NCBI GenBank assembly: GCA_032718865.1
Contig: JALUTQ010000041.1
Location: forward strand, 496,001 to 560,000
DNA: 64,000 nucleotides
Reading direction: 5' to 3'
From: Tilletia caries
Lineage: Eukaryota; Basidiomycota; Exobasidiomycetes; Tilletiales; Tilletiaceae
A model generated the notes under the pieces. That model saw only the letters and a list, made by a program, of their open reading frames with translations. It ran no database searches and was not told the DNA's origin. Position 1 is the first letter of the stretch. Every line of letters begins with the position of its first letter. This document shows, in pieces, positions 21,532 to 31,980 of the stretch. The position numbers and the translations under genes were made by a program.

Positions 21532-23689
21532 ATGATGCAGTCAGACGCGACCGCCGCCGAGAGCGATCCCAAGATGCCAGCACCAGTCTCGCCCGCGACA
21601 TCACCCGCCATGCGTGCCGCAAATCTCGCAACATCCCCCCAGCTCGCAGGGCCATCAGCAACGGGCAGTGCGACTCCAGCCGAAGGAGCAGCTGCAGCAG
21701 CACCAGCACCGGCGCCACCGCCGCCTTCAGCAAGTGCAGCCTCAGTCTCCTACGACGACGGGTACGAAAACGACCCCGACGCAGACTACGACGACGATGA
21801 CGAGTGCGAGGACGGCGCCGCCCAGGGACAAGGCGCGTACGAGATGCTCAACGAACACATCGTACGCTCCGGCTACCTCTACAAGCGGGGAGAGAAGCGC
21901 AAGAACTGGAAGAAGCGCTGGTTCGTCCTCCGCTCCAGCAAGCTCGCCTACTACAAGAACGAGAAGGAGTACCAGCTTCTCCGCTTCATCGACATGTCCA
22001 GCGTTCACACCGTCGCCGCCGTCGAACTCAAGGGAAAGAACTACACCTTTGGCATCGTCACTCCCACTCGGACCTTCTACGTCAACGCCGGCTCCCGTCA
22101 GGAAATGCAGGCCTGGATCGATGACCTGAATGCCGTCAAGCAGCGCATGTCGCAGACGTACTCGGCCGAAACCGAGACCCCGAACCAACAGTCACCGCAA
22201 CAGCAACAGCAACAACAAGTACCCGCTCAGCCCCTCTCATCGCTCCCGCTGTCGCCCTCGGCGGGCCAACCGAGCAGCCTCGCTTTTACCCAGGACGACC
22301 TCGCCTCGCTCCCCCAGCCTACACCCATGTCCGCCGCCACCAGTGCCATGTCCGCCCAGGGCGGTGGCGGCGGCGGTGTCCTCAGTAGCTCAGACGAAGA
22401 CGAGCACGATGACGACTGGGACGAGGACGAGATCGCCGATCAAGCCATGCCCTTACCCGGCCCGGCCCTCGGACTCAGCACCAGCGTCAACACCAACTCC
22501 CAACTGTCCACCAGTCCCTCCGCATACTCCTCTTCCAACCCAGAGGCCGCTCAGCAGCAGCAATCTTTCCAGCAGCAGGTCCTGCAACAGCCGAAGCCCG
22601 GCGCGAGCTTGCTTAGTAACCCGAATAAGGTCATCATGCAGGGTTATCTGATGAAGCAGAGCAAGGGCCGGAAACACTGGCGGAAAAGGTGGTTTGTCCT
22701 TAGTGGTTCCAGATTGCTGTATGCTAAAGATCACATGGTCAGTTCCGACGATTTCCCTCTCTCCCTCTCTCTCTGGACTTCGCTCTGACACGACTTCCCC
22801 CACTCTTTCACAGAACACGAAGGCCCACCGCGTGATCCCGATCAGCTCCATCTTGGACGCCATCGAGTACGAACACCGCGAGAAGGAGAAGGACCGAGAG
22901 CGTGAACGGGACAACACCACCGGCCTCGCCTCCGAGTCCTCCGCCCTTCTGAGCTCATCTCCCTCTCACACAGGAGCAGGCGCCGGCGCATATACCTCGC
23001 TCTCTGCGGCCATCCCGATCCAGCAACAGCAGCAACAGAGTGACCGTGCGGCTCGCGGAGCGGTCGCTGGTCTGACGGACTCGGGAAGCGAGAGGGAGCG
23101 CGAGAAGGGGGAGCGGGAGCCTGTTATTCGTTCGCGGCATCGGTCCCAGTCTCGCGATACGAGCGACGGTGGGCTGTCTGCTTCGGGCGCGGCTCCCACC
23201 GGATCGGGGACGAGTGGCGGACCCTCGACGGCCCCGCTCAGCACGTCGGCTACGTCGTCTTCAATCACGCATGGATCTGCGAGCGGTGATGGATCTGCTT
23301 TGGGATCTGGGACCGCAGGCACAGGAGCGGGAGTGGGGGCGGGGAACAGTGCACCGCCTCAACAGCAGCAGCAGCAGCAGCAGCAACAACAACAACAACA
23401 ATCACGGGATCCGCAACAACAACAACAACAGCAACATGTTGCCTCCAGTCCGATCCTGATCCCGTTCTCCTCGCCCCGCCCACCGACTGTACAACTGTCA
23501 TCGATGACGCTGAGCCCAGCCATGGGGCCCGAGGGGACGAGCGAGAGCGGGAAACCACGGACGAAGAGAAAGGAGAACTGTTTCAAGATTATCACTCCGA
23601 AGCGGGTGTACCTCGTCTGTGCGCCGTCGGAGGAGGAGGAGATCAAGTGGTTGTCTGCGTTGAGGGCGTTGCTTTCGACGAGGCGGTGA
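21532..23689 (+). CDS. Dual pleckstrin-homology protein (Opy1-like), 693 aa
   Basis: Exons 21532-22737 and 22814-23689. PH domain 1 spans roughly residues 110-205 (VRSGYLYKRGEKRKNWKKRW ... MQAWIDDLNAVKQ). PH domain 2 starts near 370 (MQGYLMKQSKGRKHWRKRWF), is cut by the intron after KDHM, continues NTKAHRVIPISSILDA, and ends FKIITPKRVYLVCAPSEEEE ... WLSALRALL. Between these halves lies a ~220-residue insert with long Gln runs and RE/KD repeats. Basic residues in the beta1-beta2 loops suggest phosphoinositide binding at the plasma membrane; yeast Opy1 is a dual-PH PI(4,5)P2 sensor. The N-terminus is Ala/Pro-rich and acidic. Confidence 0.85.
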
Positions 23690-24674
23690 GATGGAGGAGG
23701 GAGGGTGGGAGAATCCATTGATCACAATACGTCCATCTTTCTGCGAGATCCCCTCCCCTTCCTTTTCTTTTGGACCATTGCGCTTTCCCGACTCTTGACA
23801 ATCCTGGTTCAGCAACTTGGCCTTTCCATTTCTTCAACCGGCGCGTCTCGTTCCCGCCCGGCTTCCAACTTTTGGATCGGCACGAAATTCTCAACCCGAC
23901 TCCCCCTTCCCCCCCGCCCTTTTACCCCGCCACACTGTTTCTCCCGCTCAACGCCCTTACCGCGCCGCCTATACCCAGATCAACCCAAGCAATTTCCTTG
24001 GCGCCGGCCCCCAGGCTTCTTCCCTCGCTTTGCCTATCATGCTCATCCATTCTATCCCAGTTCCCCCTTTCTTCCTCCCCCTCTCGCCTGTCGACGGTAC
24101 AGGGGGGTCACTGTCGTCCTGATGTCGCCCCGAGTTTCGCGTCCCAAGTGTCATGCCGTATTCGTTGAATAAAACCCCTGTCCTACTTTCACTCCTCTCT
24201 CAGTTCAGACGTCCTAAAACACTTCCCCAATGTCCGGCTTACTTTCTTGTTTGTTCATTCTCTCCTCGTCCGCGACCCCAAAATGCACTGCATCCCGACC
24301 TCCGCTCGCGTGCGTTGCCGGGGTTCCAATCCGCGAGTCGGGTGTAGGACAAACCCCTTGACGGTCAGAGAGTGATGGGCAGCCGTCCTTGAACGCTTGA
24401 ACGTCAGGGCGAAAGGATGGGAGGACCGAAATGAATGAGGAGGAAGATACCCAAAAGTTTGCAGAAGGGTTGCCTTTCGAGGTAGTCTGGTTGGTACTAG
24501 TACAGCTATTGGAAGAAGAGGAGGAAGGAAGAGAGAGAGAGAGAGGAGAAAACAGGGGAATCGAAGGGCCGACTGTGGAAGGCTTTTGAGAAAATCGTGG
24601 CCTCTACCGCGAGGGAGTTCGTGGCGTGTCGTTGATAGAAAAAAACAGCCCTGTGGACTCCTGCTGCGGCTCTT
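23690..24674. other. Convergent intergenic region
   Basis: About 1 kb between the stops of the PH gene and Got1. It is CT-rich on its left and GA-rich around 24515-24560. No domain-bearing frame is seen. It probably holds long 3' UTRs. Confidence 0.4.
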
Positions 24675-25411
24675 TCAGACTGCGGATTGTCTTACGCCGG
24701 CCAAACGATCTAGGACCTTGAGGAGAGAAGAAAGGAGGCGTTTGATTCAGTCAAGGAGCGGGTGTTAGGGATTCGTTCTTTCGCGCATCGACTACTGGGA
24801 ACGGGAAACTCACGTCTCGTACGACAGGTAAGGATAGGAAGTTGCCGACTATTGGTAGTTGTCGCAAAAAGGTGAGGATGACGGGGAAGAAGTCGCTGTT
24901 GGAAGCAGATATGGAAAGAAGGTTCAGCTCGCGCCTGCGCAGTAAGAGAGCCACCCGATTCGAACTGTCCAAGGACTCACCCGAAAAGATTCAAGAAGCC
25001 AAAGAGCTCGACAAGCATGCCTACGAAAGTCCACTTGATAAAGACGAGAAACATGCCAGCGAAGAAACAGGCGGTGCCCCTGATCTTCTGTTTCCGCGCG
25101 AAGAAGTAGAAGGTCTTCTGGGGCCCGATGAGGAGGGTGATGCCCGCTGTGAAGAGGACGTTGCCGAGCGCGAGGAGGGCGTGGTCGAAGAAGAGCATGA
25201 TGCCGAGGAAGAGGAAGAAGGTCCCGAAGGACACGAGACCGGCGCCGATCTCTGTTGGAATGCCGCGGGAGAGGAGAGAAGCATTTGCGCGCGCACACAC
25301 ACACGAGCGTGGTACGATAAGGATTGGAAAACGAGCAAGATTTGTGAGCATTTTGAATTCCTCCCCGACGCGCAGACTGAAAGGCTCACTCTGTTGATCT
25401 GTGAGCCACAT
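24675..25411 (-). CDS. GOT1: Got1 vesicle transport protein (138 aa, 4 exons)
   Basis: Exons (minus): 25411-25390, 25251-24981, 24895-24814, 24716-24675. Splicing gives MWLTDQQKIGAGLVSFGTFF, with four hydrophobic segments (FFLFLGIMLFF; LLALGNVLFTAGITLLIG; ACFFAGMFLVFIKW; FVGMLVELFGFLNLF) and the conserved end RDVLDRLAGVRQSAV. Length is 138 aa, the same as yeast Got1. Got1/Sft2 family proteins act in ER-Golgi vesicle fusion and COPII quality control. The long minus-strand open frame that reads through intron 1 is not the real N-terminus. Confidence 0.95.
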
Positions 25412-25753
25412 GGTTGCTGACGGACGCGCTGGGCGGAGAGGACACGCGCGCGTTCGGGAGGGGAAGACGCGTTCGGATCCGAGGCTGAAAGACGAGAGCT
25501 TCCTGCGTGTGTTCTGCTTGCGCTGCTGTGACTTGTGAGGCACGCAGACGTCGTGGAACGCTCGCCTTTCTTCGGAAATGCACGGGCCCGCCGGCCACGC
25601 GCCGTCAAGCTGTGTATCGCGTCGCACACGTGACTGGCGGAGATACCTCAAGCGGAGATATGTAAGGCGTTCCTTCTGGAAGTGTGTTCCATCTGGCGCG
25701 CGGCGCGTGGCAACTGGCAACAGGCGAAGCAAATCACGTCACCACTCAGCCGC

Positions 25754-25765
25754 GAAAAGTATAAG
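25754..25765 (+). promoter_or_regulatory. TATA-like element upstream of thioredoxin
   Basis: A TATAAG motif lies about 90 bp upstream of the thioredoxin ATG, followed by a (CA)n leader at 25806-25821. Confidence 0.4.
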
Positions 25766-25853
25766 ACGGACTGCTTTCAAGGACGTGCACCCTCAGATTC
25801 CCTTCACACACACACACACACCTGCTTATCCCCCCCTTCCAATCAAGCCCATC

Positions 25854-26357
25854 ATGTCTGTCACACCTCTCGGCTCGCTCTCCGAATTCCAGAGTGCCAT
25901 CAAGGACAACAAGGTCGTCCGTGAGTGATGCCTTCCTTGCCTCCATGCTTGATCACTGGGAAGCTGATTTGTGCGCGCATACTTCCTTCCCTCGAAACAC
26001 AGTCATCGACTTCTGGGCCGAATGGTGTGGTCCCTGCCGCATGATCTCGCCCATCTTCGAGAAGCTCGCTGAGCAACACGGCGAGAAGGTCAAGTTCTTC
26101 AAGGTCGACGTCGACGCCGCCCCTGACGTCAGCCAGGAGCTTGGCATCAAGGCCATGCCAACATTCCTGCTCTTCGTCAACGGCGAGAAGGCCGGTGAAG
26201 TCGTTGGTGCCGTCCCGGCAAAGCTCCAGGTGAGTCCTTTATGTTGAACTCGTGAGGGGTTTCACGCGTGCGACCTGGATACGCGACTCACTCCCCATAC
26301 GCGTCTTTTTTCCCCTTCCCTCAGACTCTCATCTCCCAAGCCGTCGAGGCCGCTTAA
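25854..26357 (+). CDS. Thioredoxin (108 aa, 3 exons)
   Basis: Exons 25854-25920, 26003-26229 and 26325-26357. The active site is WAEWCGPCR, with the buried Asp in VVLIDFW and the cis-Pro loop GIKAMPTFLLF. At 108 aa with no targeting peptide it is a cytosolic/nuclear thioredoxin that reduces protein disulfides with NADPH through thioredoxin reductase. Gene structure and frame are clean. It is divergent from Got1 (starts 443 bp apart). Confidence 0.97.
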
Positions 26358-26827
26358 AGACGCGTCGTCTGGATCAGTGCACGCCTACTGTATACGAATG
26401 AGCCATTTCGATGTCGTCTGCCTTCTCTCGGTGGACAAATAGATCGGCGTCCTGCCCTACGAAATCAAGTCTCTTCTCTCCGAATTTATGTTCAGGTCAA
26501 CCCTAGATTCCAAGTGTGAAACTGTGCTTCCGCATCGCTGCCAGCATCCCAGAGAAAGTCCAGGAAGCTACGACACGCGATTCGAGGATCCATACCTTGA
26601 TCAGTACTCGTACAGGCGCGTGACAGTGTGAAATGCACAGAGGACGAAGACCATACACGCTTGCCGAGAAATGTACTGAGCAGACGACGATCGATGGAAA
26701 GAAGGGAAGCTGTGTTGTCATTGCTGAATGCTGGCCACCAGCAGGACTACTGCGGCATGAACGTACCCTCAGTTGTCTGGTTTCTGTGTATGTATGTGTA
26801 GGTCGCGTACAAGAAACGCGTCCTGAT
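26358..26827. other. Downstream of thioredoxin, no gene
   Basis: 3' flank of the thioredoxin gene. The frames here lack coding character. It ends at the first TIR element. Confidence 0.4.
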
Positions 26828-26830
26828 GGT

Positions 26831-27142
26831 AGGGGTATTCAGCTCAACCCTGAGGCGTTCAGGAGTCTTCTGACCCAGAAAACTTCTGGAAGATGCCGTC
26901 TCATTTCACATACAAATTTTCCTGTGAGCGGTCAGAAGTTTCCAGAGCACCTTGGAGCCCTCAGAAAAGTTCTGAACGTCAGAAAGATTCTCTCTGGGTT
27001 TGGAATCTCATGGAAAAATGATCGGACCTGTTTTGAAGGTACGGTCTGAAGGGGCTCTCTGTGGGGGTATTCAGTTCAAGGCGCTCAGATGAGTTTCTGC
27101 AAAAGCCGCCCTGAACGCCTCAGGGTTGAGCTGAATACCCCT
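26831..27142. mobile_element. MITE-like element 1 with perfect 33-bp terminal inverted repeats
   Basis: Bases 26831-26863 (starting AGGGGTATTCAGCTC) are the exact reverse complement of 27110-27142 over 33 bp. GGT flanks both sides (26828-26830 and 27143-27145), fitting a 3-bp target duplication. The element is 312 bp and has no ORF. An internal GGGGTATTCAG copy occurs at 27064. Perfect TIRs indicate recent movement. Confidence 0.88.
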
Positions 27143-27170
27143 GGTGTGAGCAAACGCGTCGTGTTCCATA

Positions 27171-28056
27171 AGGGCAGTTCACGCGTCGTGAAAAATCCAC
27201 TCCCAGAGCCGCCCATTTCTGCCCATTATTAGGGGGTTTCGTCAGTGCGGTGAGCATGCGTGCTCGAACATTCTGGCTCATTTCGCTGCTCGAAACTTTG
27301 ATCGAACATCCGGCGTTTCGGTGATTCCTCAATGAGCGATGTGCCAGAATGTTCGTGAGCCAAAACGCGCTTCGAGGCCGCGTTTTGGTCCATGTACATT
27401 CTGGCACACCTCATTTCAATTCATTCTCCTTCTTATTTTCTTGACACTCGGTGAAGGGTCGCGCACGGGGTCTTCATTTGGAGCGGTCAAAACTGCACAT
27501 TTCAATGACCAAAATGAAGAACATGTATGAATGCACACCTCTGACGAAACCCCTTATTCTCGCCCAGATCCGCCCAAACCCGCCCAGAAAGTCTGATGAA
27601 GAATGGACTCGGCGGGTCGATTTTGACCCGCCCAGTACTCCCATTTCATCCCAATCCTCGCTCATTCACTCCCAGTCACTCCCAGAGCCGCCCAGACCCG
27701 CTGAGCCACTCCGGCAACATTCTGAGTGGTGAAATGAAATAATTTGCCAAAAATGTTTGCATGAGCTGTGGTTCGATCCCACGAGTGTGCAACTGTGTCT
27801 ACCACTGTACTAAACCAAGATTTGTACATTTAGCCACCCATTTGATAAAATATAACCGCTTGCAATTGACAGTTTTCTCGGCATGGACTGGCCTCGCCAC
27901 GCCTTCCGTGAGGGCTCAACGCTCAACGCTCAAAGGCTAGGTTCAATCCAGGTTTGCACTCGCAGTAAAAGGTGCAACACTCCCCAGAACTTATTTACAT
28001 TTGAGCGAGGATGGGCGGCCAAAAATAGCGCAAAAGCCTGACGCGTGAACTGCCCT
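27171..28056. mobile_element. Non-autonomous TIR element 2 (886 bp)
   Basis: The 17-bp TIR AGGGCAGTTCACGCGTC (27171-27187) is exactly inverted at 28040-28056, and ATA flanks both ends (27168-27170; 28057-28059) as a 3-bp target duplication. Inside, a second inverted pair (TTATTAGGGGGTTTCGTCAG near 27226-27245 against CTGACGAAACCCCTTATT near 27540) and direct CACTCCCAGAGCCGCCCA copies make a nested structure. No transposase frame is seen. A B-box-like GGTTCGATCCC lies near 27771. Confidence 0.8.
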
Positions 28057-28223
28057 ATAGTTGTGTGGTGAGGCGGAGAAGCTCTCATCAGGACTCAGCT
28101 CGCCCCCGCGGCCCGCCTCGCCTCGCCTCGCGTCGTTCGCTGCGACCTCCATCGCGCACTCAACCCCCCGGGCCCAGGCGAAGAGCGCAATCCCCAAGAA
28201 GCCCCGACCCACCGCCCGCGGCC

Positions 28224-31200
28224 ATGTCCGTCATCCTGCCCGATTGGGTCGCGCACGTCGACTCCGAGAAGAAGAAGCGGCAGACCATCTTCAGCGTGCA
28301 TGCCCATCCCGACGGCACCCGCATCGCCACGGGAGGCCTGGGTAAGTGCATTTCCCCAATCTCTCTCCTTCGCGCACACGCTCCTGCCTTGTCACTCTCC
28401 CTTGGCGACTGACGTACTACTCGTTTCTTTGCAGATTCTAAAGTCTGCATCTGGGCCACAGCGCCTTTGCTCGACGAGGCTCAGGACAATGACAAGACGG
28501 ACAAGCTCCTCTCCACGCTCTCGCGGCATTCAGGTGCGTCACAGAAGTCAGAACGGTTCGAATCGACCTCGTAATTTTTGAGCCGCATCGAGCTGAACCC
28601 GGAATCCTCACTTTCCACCGCTTCCTATAGGCAGCGTCCTCGTAGTGCGCTGGTCTCACTCAGGCGGCTTCCTCGCCTCCGGCTCCGATGACACCGTCGC
28701 CCTCATCTGGGAGCTCGACCCCACCGGCTCGGGCTCCATGGCATTCGGCTCGACCGAGATGGACATCGAGACCTACCGCTGCGTTCGACGTCTGACCGGA
28801 CACGAATCAGATGTAGCCGACCTGGCATGGAGTCCGCACGACGAATACTTGGCAACAGTCGGCCTGGATTCCATGGTGTGGATTTACTCGGGCTTCTCGT
28901 TTGACCGCTTACACAAGATCGACGGTCATCAGGGCTTTGTCAAAGGTGTCGTCTGGGATTCGGTCGGCCACTTCCTTGCAACGGCCAGCGACGATAAGAC
29001 TGTCAAGGTGTGGCGGGCCCCGGGATGGAGTTTGGAGGCAGAGGTCAAGGCACCTTTCACAACGAGTCCGAATGCACCCTTCTTCAGAAGACCTTCGTAA
29101 GTCACGCTCTCCCCCGTGCATGATTTCCTCATTGGCATCCTGCTCTTACACCAGTCTTTGACTTTGTATCCCACAGATGGTCCCCGGACGGCGCTCATCT
29201 GCTCACCGCGAATGCTATGAATGGCCCAGTCTTCGTTGCGAGTGTCATCATGCGAGGGCCATGGACCAGCGATGTCTCTCTTGTCGGCCACGAAAACGCC
29301 GTCTCTGTCACAGTACGTCGCTACTCTCATCGCTCTGATTTGTTTTCCCCCGTGGCTCTTGTTGATGCTGATAGTAAACCCGGACGGATCCTTCAGGCTT
29401 TCAATCCTCGTCTCTTCCGAGGGACCGACTCACCCACCAGCGTAGCAACTGTTCTTGCCTTAGGGTCGATCGACCAGAGCATAAGTGTCTGGGTCACCGG
29501 CCATCCGCGTCCCGTCCTTGTCTTCAAGGACGTGTTCGAACGTCAGGTCACAGATCTGTCATGGTGCGTCTGTCCTCGGATCCAACAACTGATAGAATTG
29601 ATGAAAGTATGCTAATGTTCCCTTTGATGCCTTACGCGATCACAGGTCAGCAGACGGCTTGGTCCTCTATGCTTCGTCCGCAGACGGCAGTTTGGCCGTC
29701 TTTCAATTCACTCACGACCAATTACCGATGTTTGCCACTGACAAGGAGCTCGAGAACGCCCGCAACGTCTTTGGCTATCGGCGACCACAACCTGTCAATG
29801 GACACGGCGCGCTCGTGCATCGGTCGAATAGCAACGCTCTCTCCACGCCGATCCGGCAATCTGCATCACAAGTTCCGGCGTTATTGAACGGCACCCCTGC
29901 AAGATTACAGCAAGAAATCACGATCAAGAATGGGAAGCGACGGATTCGACCTACTCCTGTGGGCGGGTCTGACTCTCACCAATTTGCAGGTTCATACGCG
30001 CCTGCAGGACAACCTCATGCGTCGACCTCGGCGCTATCCGCAGCGGCAGGGGATCGCAGCCTGGCAAGAACTGTGCTGACGAACGGAATTGCGGGTGATA
30101 ACTTCAGTCGTGGGATTAAGCGGAAGGCAGAAGATGCGATGCCAGATGGGTATGAAGGAAGAGGAGTCGATGCTCGGCTGCCACCCTTGCCTCCCGTTGC
30201 GCGTTCAGTGAGGAGGGAGACGGGAGCAACTCTGGGTGGTCAACTTCAAAGGGAACTCATACCTCCCTCTCACGCGGGCCAAATGATCCACGCAGGTCAT
30301 CTCTCAGTTGGAAGTGGTGTCCGTCTGATACCCGCCCCGGTGGCTGCTTTCTTCCGCGTGGAGGAAGCCGGGTGTATGCTGGACATCCGAAATTTCGATG
30401 GAAGTGGTAGCAGTGAGTTTCGTTTCGGGTGTACCTTTGCCAACGCCGCTGCTGAGTATTGACGTTGACCAATTACTTTGTCGGCCGTGCATCCACCCAG
30501 GGCCCGCTGAAATCTCTCAAATCGAGCTGCCCATTGAGAACGGACAGGAGCGATTGCTCTGGATGGATTTCGCACCAGCCGCAGTCGTGTCGGCCACCAT
30601 CACGCCTTCCTTTTCTGCTGTGGTCACAGCGGACCGGACCTTGATCGTATACACCTCCAAGGGTCGGAGAATACTGAACGTCACTCTCGACGCGCTGCCG
30701 TTCATCATGAAGTCGGTCGGGAAGTATCTCATGGTGATCACGACCGTGGGCGACCTGTTCCGATGGAATCTCGACTCTCTCAAGCAGCTGGGTCCTCCGA
30801 CATCTCTCGTACCCATCCTGACCGCCTCCTCTACAGGCTCTGTATCGCCACAGGACCTAACGAGCTCATTGGTCGATGCGCACCTCTTCACCAACGGTGC
30901 ACCGATTCTGATCACCGCTTTCGAAAAGGCGTACACGCTCGATCAGCGCTCGTCCTCGTCTCCGTCTTCGTCACCGCCATCCTCGGCATCCCCATCCGGA
31001 TTCCTGCTGGTATGCATCTCGGATGCATGGTGGGCTGAGCATTCGCCGTTCTGGGACCGGACATCACGTGCCCGTCTGTCCATGCTTGGTGGCACAGCCG
31101 GGGTGGAAGGTGGCGGGCTGACGTTGTGGCAGGAACCGCTCCGGGCGATCGAGTCGGAGATCAACTCCCTCGTTCTCTCCCGCCGGGGTGGCGCGAGTCG

Positions 31201-31733
31201 ATATCCAGCGCCTCCCTCGGGCTCGCAGGCGTCCGGGCTGCAGAGCGTCGTGGCGCTGCGACATCTTGAGACGCGCTTGCTTGCGTGTGAGCTGTTGGAG
31301 AGTCCGGCGGAGTATCGGGCGAACTTGATGCTGTACGCGCAGCGGCTTGCGGACGAAGGCATTCGGAACATGGCGGAGGAATTGATTAGGAGTTTGTTGG
31401 GACCGGTGTATTAGTGAGTGCTTTACCCCATCTTCACTGGACACGGGGAGCTCTTATCTTTGCTGATGCGTTCCGATTACTTTGTAGTCGACCTGGGGCG
31501 GAGGAGAGTTGGGAGCCTGAAGTGCTCGGTTTCTCAAAGGTATGTCCATGTGACCAAAGTGGCGATGTGCTCGCCAGTACATATGCAAAGACTTATATCA
31601 CCCTCTTCGCTTCCTGCCCACGAAGCGCACCCTGCTGGCCCATGTACTGGCGACGATGTCCACCGGACGCCTTCAAGCGCTCGCCGAGCAGTACCAGGAT
31701 GTGCTCCGGGCCGTGACGACACCTGGTCTATGA
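28224..31733 (+). CDS. HIR1: Hir1/HIRA histone chaperone subunit (941 aa, 9 exons)
   Basis: Exons 28224-28341, 28435-28533, 28631-29096, 29177-29312, 29397-29563, 29646-30412, 30501-31413, 31488-31539, 31626-31733; all phases agree. N-terminal WD40 repeats include LVVRWSHSGGFLASGSDDTV, GHESDVADLAWSPHDEYLAT, DGHQGFVKGVVWD and ATASDDKTVKVWR, then the HIRA-typical FFRRPSWSPDGAHLL. After a linker with a B-domain-like KNGKRRIRPTPV motif, the C-terminal Hira domain (LLWMDFAP, GRRILNVTLDALP, DAWWAEHSPFWD) and a helical tail ending LAEQYQDVLRAV follow. The protein is the scaffold of the HIR complex, which deposits H3-H4 independently of replication. Extra Ser runs are fungal-specific. Confidence 0.93.
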
Positions 31734-31980
31734 CTCGAACCCACCACTCTTTTTGTTCTTCGCATTTCTCTACTTGGGCTCGCTCCGGTCGAGCTGCTGC
31801 GAACTTAACTCGACTTCCACTCCTGCGACTCTGCTTTCTTTGTCACTTGTTCTTAACATACCTTGGTCTTCATCGTTGCATAATCGAGGGGTATGTATGT
31901 ACATGTCATTCTTCGCGAGAAATATGATCCTTTTGAGGGCGAAGTACCCGCTACATGCGATAGAGTGCTGTGCTCGACGC

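Noticed and set aside
21416..22188. Long open frames opposite and out of frame to the dual-PH gene (e.g. minus 21416-21733, 21742-22188)
   Set aside because: They mirror the PH coding sequence's codon composition, have no domain, and the plus-strand PH domains are unambiguous.
22966..23558. Minus-strand frames rich in Cys or Val runs across the CAG repeats
   Set aside because: These are translations of the antisense of poly-Gln tracts of the PH protein.
25021..25732. Minus-strand frame of 251 codons ending in the Got1 sequence
   Set aside because: Its N-terminal half is intron 1 and 5' flank; splicing at 25390/25251 gives the canonical MWLTDQQKIG start of Got1.
27735..27835. A complete tRNA gene
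   Set aside because: Only a B-box-like T-arm is present; no acceptor, D or anticodon arms can be paired on either strand.
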